From positions 1 through 64,000 of the forward strand of contig NZ_VZPL01000010.1 of the NCBI RefSeq assembly GCF_008801575.1: DNA of 64,000 nt. Direction: 5' to 3'. This stretch comes from Xanthomonas cissicola. GTDB taxonomy: Bacteria; Pseudomonadota; Gammaproteobacteria; Xanthomonadales; Xanthomonadaceae. Shown here piece after piece: positions 60,391-64,000 of this stretch; the first letter of the stretch is position 1; the number at the start of each line of letters is the position of its first letter. The notes below the pieces were generated by a model. That model worked only from the letters and a program-made list of their open reading frames with translations. It ran no database searches and was not told the origin of the DNA. Both the position numbers and the translations under genes were made by a program.

Positions 60391-61644
60391 ATGAAGTCGA
60401 AGTCGATGTGCACCACGGTGGGTCTGATCGCCATGTGCCTGGCCGGCTCGGCCGCCGCTGCCGGCAAGCCGTTGTATCAAACCGGCCCTGCGCTGAGCCG
60501 CAGTGCCACCGCGACCGCTGCAGCCGAACCTTCGCTGCAACGCCTGTTGAGCGCCCCGTCCACGGCCAACGCGCAGGTGGTTCAGCTCGACGCCGCCGCG
60601 GTGACCGCCTCGGAAAAATTGCTGGAGCTGCAGCTGGATGGCCAAGCCATCACCGCCACCCAGGCCAAGGTCGATGCCCTGGAGGATGGCGACAGCGTGT
60701 GGTACGGCAATCTCGGTCCGCGTGCCGGCACCCGCGCACGCACGCTCTCGGGCGTGGACCCGCTGAACTCGGCCATCTTGGTGCGCAGCGGCGACACCGT
60801 GACCGGAACGATTCGCTACGCCGGCAAGCTCTACCGCCTGCGTCCGCTGGCCGATGGCCGCCACGTGCTGGTGCAGGTGGATGAGCGACGCATGCCGCAG
60901 GAGCATCCGGCCGACTACAGCCTGCTGCCGAAGTTCGACATGCCCGGCGATGGTCGCGTGACGGCTGCCGCCGCCTCATCAGGTAGCCCGGCCACCATTC
61001 GCGTGCTGGTGGTGGCCACCAACAAGGCCGTGACCGCTTACGGCGGCAACATGCAATCGCTGGTGCAACTGGCGGTGGCCGAAGCCAATCAGGGCTACAT
61101 CAACAGCAATGTCGGCATTACCTTGCAGCTGGCGCGCTACGAGACCACCAGCTACACCGAGACCGGCAACTTCACGACCGATCTGCAGCGTTTCCGCGTG
61201 ACCAACGACGGCTACATGGACAGCATCCACACCAGCCGCAACACCTACACGGCCGATGTGGGAGTCATCGTGCTGGACAACAGCAGCTATTGCGGCCTGG
61301 CGTCGGGTATCGGCTCGAACGCCGCGAGCGCATTTGCGTCGGTGTACTGGGATTGCGCCACCGGCTACTACAGCTTCGCCCATGAAATCGGGCATCTGCA
61401 AAGCGCACGCCACGACGCCACCAACGACCCGAGCACCTCGCCGTACGCGTATGGCCACGGCTACCGCTACGGCAACAGCTGGCGCACCATCATGGCCTAC
61501 GACTGCACCAGCGGCTGCCCGCGCCTGAACTACTGGTCCAACCCGAACATCAGCTACAACGGCGTGCCCATGGGCAATGCCAGCACCGCCGACAACCAAC
61601 GCGTGCTGGTCAACACCAAGGCCACAATCGCCGCCTTCCGTTGA
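60391..61644 (+). CDS. Secreted metzincin-type zinc metalloprotease
   Basis: An exported protease of 417 residues. The signal peptide ends AAAAG near residue 25. A proregion of about 170 residues is followed by the catalytic domain (about 200-417). Zinc ligands are His331, His335 and His341 in HEIGHLQSARHD, with Glu332 as the base and a Met-turn at Met368 (IMAYD). The pattern resembles reprolysin/adamalysin-like bacterial enzymes. Cysteines at 301, 322, 372 and 376 may form disulfides. A role in host or nutrient protein breakdown is inference. A terminator follows. Confidence 0.88.
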   Translation: MKSKSMCTTVGLIAMCLAGSAAAAGKPLYQTGPALSRSATATAAAEPSLQRLLSAPSTANAQVVQLDAAAVTASEKLLELQLDGQAITATQAKVDALEDGDSVWYGNLGPRAGTRARTLSGVDPLNSAILVRSGDTVTGTIRYAGKLYRLRPLADGRHVLVQVDERRMPQEHPADYSLLPKFDMPGDGRVTAAAASSGSPATIRVLVVATNKAVTAYGGNMQSLVQLAVAEANQGYINSNVGITLQLARYETTSYTETGNFTTDLQRFRVTNDGYMDSIHTSRNTYTADVGVIVLDNSSYCGLASGIGSNAASAFASVYWDCATGYYSFAHEIGHLQSARHDATNDPSTSPYAYGHGYRYGNSWRTIMAYDCTSGCPRLNYWSNPNISYNGVPMGNASTADNQRVLVNTKATIAAFR

Positions 61645-61669
61645 GTGGTTGCTGACCGATCCAAGCCCG

Positions 61670-61697
61670 GCCCGGCACCGCAAGTGCCGGGCTTTTT
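61670..61697 (+). terminator. Rho-independent terminator after the metalloprotease
   Basis: GCCCGGCAC (61670-61678) pairs perfectly with GTGCCGGGC (61684-61692) around CGCAA, followed by five T. Confidence 0.93.
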
Positions 61698-61778
61698 AGC
61701 TACACCTGCGCGCATGGATCGCGCAGACTAGGCGCATCGTCGGTGACCGCCGGCCCTGTCCTGTCGAGCGGAGCTCTC

Positions 61779-62198
61779 ATGTCCATGTCCCTGCGTCATG
61801 CGCTTGTGTTCCTGGCCGCGCTGACGGTTGCCGGATGCAAGCAGCAACCGGCCGACCCTGTCGCCACGCAACCCAAACCTGCCGTGAGCGCACCGGCGCC
61901 GCCCCCCGGCGGCGACGCGCAAGCCCGCGCGCTGCAGGCGCTCCAAGCCCGCTTGCAGGGCGACCAGGTGTACCCGGATAACTGCATCAGCATCATGGCC
62001 GAGGACGGCGATGCGCCTGCGCCGGACACGTTCGATTTTGCGGTGCGCGAACGCCATGGCGACGGCTGCCCTGGCGACCCGCAGACCAGCCCGGTACGCG
62101 ACCGTTTCCGCGTGCAGGCCGATGGCACGCTGCTGTGGTACGACGTGGTGAATGCCGATTTTGTCGACTACGCCGAGCGTGCGCGAAGCCTGCAGTAA
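61779..62198 (+). CDS. Putative lipoprotein of unknown function
   Basis: No known family. The 139-residue product has a signal with lipobox TVAGC (cysteine near residue 20), so it is predicted to be lipid-anchored. A Pro/Ala-rich stretch follows, then a small domain with cysteines in NCISIM and DGCPGD that could be disulfide-linked. The start at 61779 follows GGAG; another ATG 6 bases later is possible. It is convergent with lpxH. Confidence 0.7.
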   Translation: MSMSLRHALVFLAALTVAGCKQQPADPVATQPKPAVSAPAPPPGGDAQARALQALQARLQGDQVYPDNCISIMAEDGDAPAPDTFDFAVRERHGDGCPGDPQTSPVRDRFRVQADGTLLWYDVVNADFVDYAERARSLQ

Positions 62199-62384
62199 TG
62201 CGGCGCGACCATGATTGACTGGCACGCCTGACGATGCTGCGCGTCTCTATCGGCAAGCGCTGTTGATCCATCGCTGCATAGCCGCGCGTCTGTGGGCTCA
62301 GGCGCGCTTTCGGTCTTGCTGTGCGCCTTGCGTGCAGCACTGCGTCGCTGCGCCTTGCCATGGCAGGCACGTGGATCTGCCGCG

Positions 62385-63128
62385 TTACAGCGCCAACTGC
62401 TCCAGCGACGCGCCATCGGCATCCACGCGCAAGACCGAGCCTTGCTCGTACCAGTCGCCCAGCACGATGCGCGTGCAGGTGTGACCACCGGCCTGCAAGG
62501 TATGGATGGCAGGGCGATGGGTGTGGCCGTGGATCAGCCGATCCAGGCCGTAACGCACGAAGGTGGCTTCCACCTCGGCCGGCGAGACGTCGGTGACGGT
62601 TTCGAAGCGCGACTGGTCGCCCTGCTTGAGTTCTGCATGCCGCGCCTGGCTTGCCGCGCGCGCCTGCTGCGCGAACGCGACGCGTGCGGCCAGCGGCTGG
62701 GCCAGGAATTGCGCCTGGAACACCGGGTCGCGCGTCTGCGCGCGGAAGGCCTGGTAGGCCGTGTCGTCGGTGCACAGCAAATCGCCGTGCATCAGCAGCG
62801 TGGTGTGCCCGTACAGATCGATCACGGTGGGGTCGGGCAGGATCCGGAAGCCCGCCCGCTGCGCGTAGGTTTCGCCCACCAGGAAGTCGCGGTTGCCGGC
62901 CATGAAGAACACCGGCACGCCGGAATCCGCCACTGCATGCAGGGCCACCGCCACGGCATCGGCGGCGGTGGACGGGGTGTCGTCGCCGATCCAGGCTTCG
63001 AACAGATCGCCCTGGATGTAGAGCGCGTCGCTACCGGGGACCTGCGTGCGCAGGAATTCCAGGAGCAACTCGGTGATCGCCGGCCGGGCCGGATCCAGAT
63101 GCAGGTCGGAAATGAACAGGGTCGTCAT
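62385..63128 (-). CDS. lpxH: UDP-2,3-diacylglucosamine diphosphatase
   Basis: LpxH hydrolyses UDP-2,3-diacylglucosamine to lipid X in lipid A synthesis. The 247-residue product shows the metallophosphoesterase motifs DLHL (Asp8, His10), [16 protein letters not shown] and HGHTH in order. The start at 63128 ([11 protein letters not shown]) is the family norm; an upstream in-frame start at 63209 is not supported. It is a standalone gene here, ending opposite the small lipoprotein gene. Confidence 0.94.
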   Translation of the reverse strand: MTTLFISDLHLDPARPAITELLLEFLRTQVPGSDALYIQGDLFEAWIGDDTPSTAADAVAVALHAVADSGVPVFFMAGNRDFLVGETYAQRAGFRILPDPTVIDLYGHTTLLMHGDLLCTDDTAYQAFRAQTRDPVFQAQFLAQPLAARVAFAQQARAASQARHAELKQGDQSRFETVTDVSPAEVEATFVRYGLDRLIHGHTHRPAIHTLQAGGHTCTRIVLGDWYEQGSVLRVDADGASLEQLAL

Positions 63129-63612
63129 TGCGCCATTGTACGGCGGCAGCGCGGGGCGGTCAGGGGCGGGGACAGGAATTCGGGTTGCGAGATTCGGGTC
63201 AGGATTCAAGGATCATGCAGGCGTGGCGTTCGTGAACATTGCTCGGCGCCAGAGCGTTACGCGCAGCCGCTTTCATGCAAGAGCGAAAACGCAGCGCGCC
63301 CCTCTCCCTGCGGAGAGGGGGAGGGGTGAGGGTACGCGGCGAAGCCACACGCTGAGGCGGCACAGCTGCGCTGTGTGTTTCTTTATCAGCAACAGTCGAT
63401 CGTGCAAAAACAGTCGACGATAAGTGCATGAGGCTTGGTCGTACCCTCATCCGACCCTGCGGGCACCTTCCCCCCATGACGGAGGACAATGTCCCGCTGG
63501 GAGAAGGGTCAGGCGAAGCCGCGCTGCTGCCTGCCTGGTTCCGTCCCGGTTGCTCGTCCGTCCGTCTGTCCGCCTGCCGGTCCGTAAGCCGCGTTCCGCC
63601 ATTGGCTAGCGC
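63129..63612. other. Intergenic stretch with low-complexity and hairpin repeats
   Basis: No gene is visible. It holds a GAATTCGGG/GATTCGGG-like motif near 63176-63201 and the C/T-rich, G/A-rich hairpin at 63301-63322. A reverse-oriented partner with GTACCCTCAT at 63441 lies in the same gap. Confidence 0.4.
63301..63336. repeat. G/A-rich palindromic repeat
   Basis: CCCCTCTCC (63301-63309) pairs with GGAGAGGGG (63314-63322) around CTGC, and the strand then reads GAGGGGTGAGGGTAC. GTACCCTCAT at 63441-63450 is nearly its reverse complement. Similar repeats occur between genes in many proteobacteria (memory, not checked). Confidence 0.5.
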
Positions 63613-64000
63613 TTACCCCAACACCACCGGCAACCCCCACAACGACAGGCTGGCCAGCAGCACGCCGATCAGCGTGGCGGCCAGCACGTCGCTGGGATAA
63701 TGCAGCCCCAGCACCACCCGCGAGAGCGCCACGCCTGCCGAAAACGGCACCAGCAAGGGGGCCAGCCAGGGGTAGTAGGCCAGCGCCACGATGCTGAAGG
63801 ACACCGCGTGCAAGGTATGGCCGGAGGGGAAACTGAACTCGTCCAGCGGCGCCACCCATGCGCGAATACGCACGTCCGCCGCATACGGGCGCGGGCGGCG
63901 GGTCCAGCGTTTGAGCGCCTTGTACAATGTCAATGCAAGCACGCCGGTGGCGGCCATATGCGCCGATGCGCGCACGCCGTCCATGCCGTCGAGCACCACC
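63613..64000 (-). CDS. PAP2-family phosphatase, partial at the window edge
   Basis: The gene enters from beyond base 64000; about 129 codons are visible. The three-part PAP2 motif is complete: KALKRWTRRPRPY, SFPSGHTLHAVSFS and SRVVLGLHYPSDVLAA. At least three hydrophobic segments suggest an inner-membrane phosphatidate-type or undecaprenyl-diphosphate phosphatase. The N-terminus lies outside the window, so the start is unknown. Confidence 0.9.
   Translation of the reverse strand, partial: VVLDGMDGVRASAHMAATGVLALTLYKALKRWTRRPRPYAADVRIRAWVAPLDEFSFPSGHTLHAVSFSIVALAYYPWLAPLLVPFSAGVALSRVVLGLHYPSDVLAATLIGVLLASLSLWGLPVVLG

Overview
The window looks like chromosomal DNA of a Xanthomonas-type gammaproteobacterium (family Xanthomonadaceae). 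The reasons are high GC content with strongly G/C-biased third codon positions, the S10-spc-alpha ribosomal order behind a tuf gene with no rpmJ after secY, two TonB-dependent receptors, a Tat-exported phospholipase C, a class II DAHP synthase and intergenic palindromic repeats of a kind common in Xanthomonas. The species cannot be fixed from the sequence alone. I found no rRNA, tRNA, CRISPR array, prophage or complete insertion sequence.

Bases 1-14880 hold the 3' end of tuf and then the S10, spc and alpha ribosomal clusters (rpsJ to rplQ, including secY and rpoA), all on the plus strand. Clear promoters precede rpsJ and rpsM. Several junctions (rpsN/rpsH, rplF/rplR, rplR/rpsE, rpsD/rpoA, rpoA/rplQ) carry strong stem-loops, some followed by T-runs. 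This suggests that expression is adjusted inside the cluster.

Bases 15-28 kb carry housekeeping and envelope genes: dsbB, a TonB receptor, class II DAHP synthase, an MscS-type channel, an exported amidase, a DUF2127 membrane protein next to typA/bipA, a cyclophilin, malate dehydrogenase and a glutathione transferase. A SleB-type hydrolase follows, then a gene-free stretch of about 1.35 kb (28.9-30.3 kb) rich in perfect stem-loops.

Bases 30-45 kb hold fadH, a zinc-type alcohol dehydrogenase-like gene, an OmpA-family porin, a small exported protein, an RsuA-type pseudouridine synthase, an HNH protein downstream of kbl, the sulfate transporter sbp-cysT-cysW-cysA, a TorF-family porin and tdh. 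Kbl and Tdh together degrade threonine to glycine and acetyl-CoA, although about 5.8 kb separates them here. A pair of inverted intergenic repeats lies at 43.5-43.8 kb.

Bases 45-64 kb hold a second TonB receptor, a phospholipase C whose last domain is shifted out of frame, an S46 dipeptidyl-peptidase, a histidine phosphatase, an AT-rich orphan membrane protein, the folC-SPOR-cvpA-purF group, a DUF455 ferritin-like protein, a secreted metzincin protease, a small lipoprotein, lpxH, and a PAP2 phosphatase cut by the window edge. No obviously new multi-gene system is present. The most interesting signals are non-coding: the structured region near 29.4-29.9 kb, the ribosomal intercistronic hairpins and the dispersed repeats.
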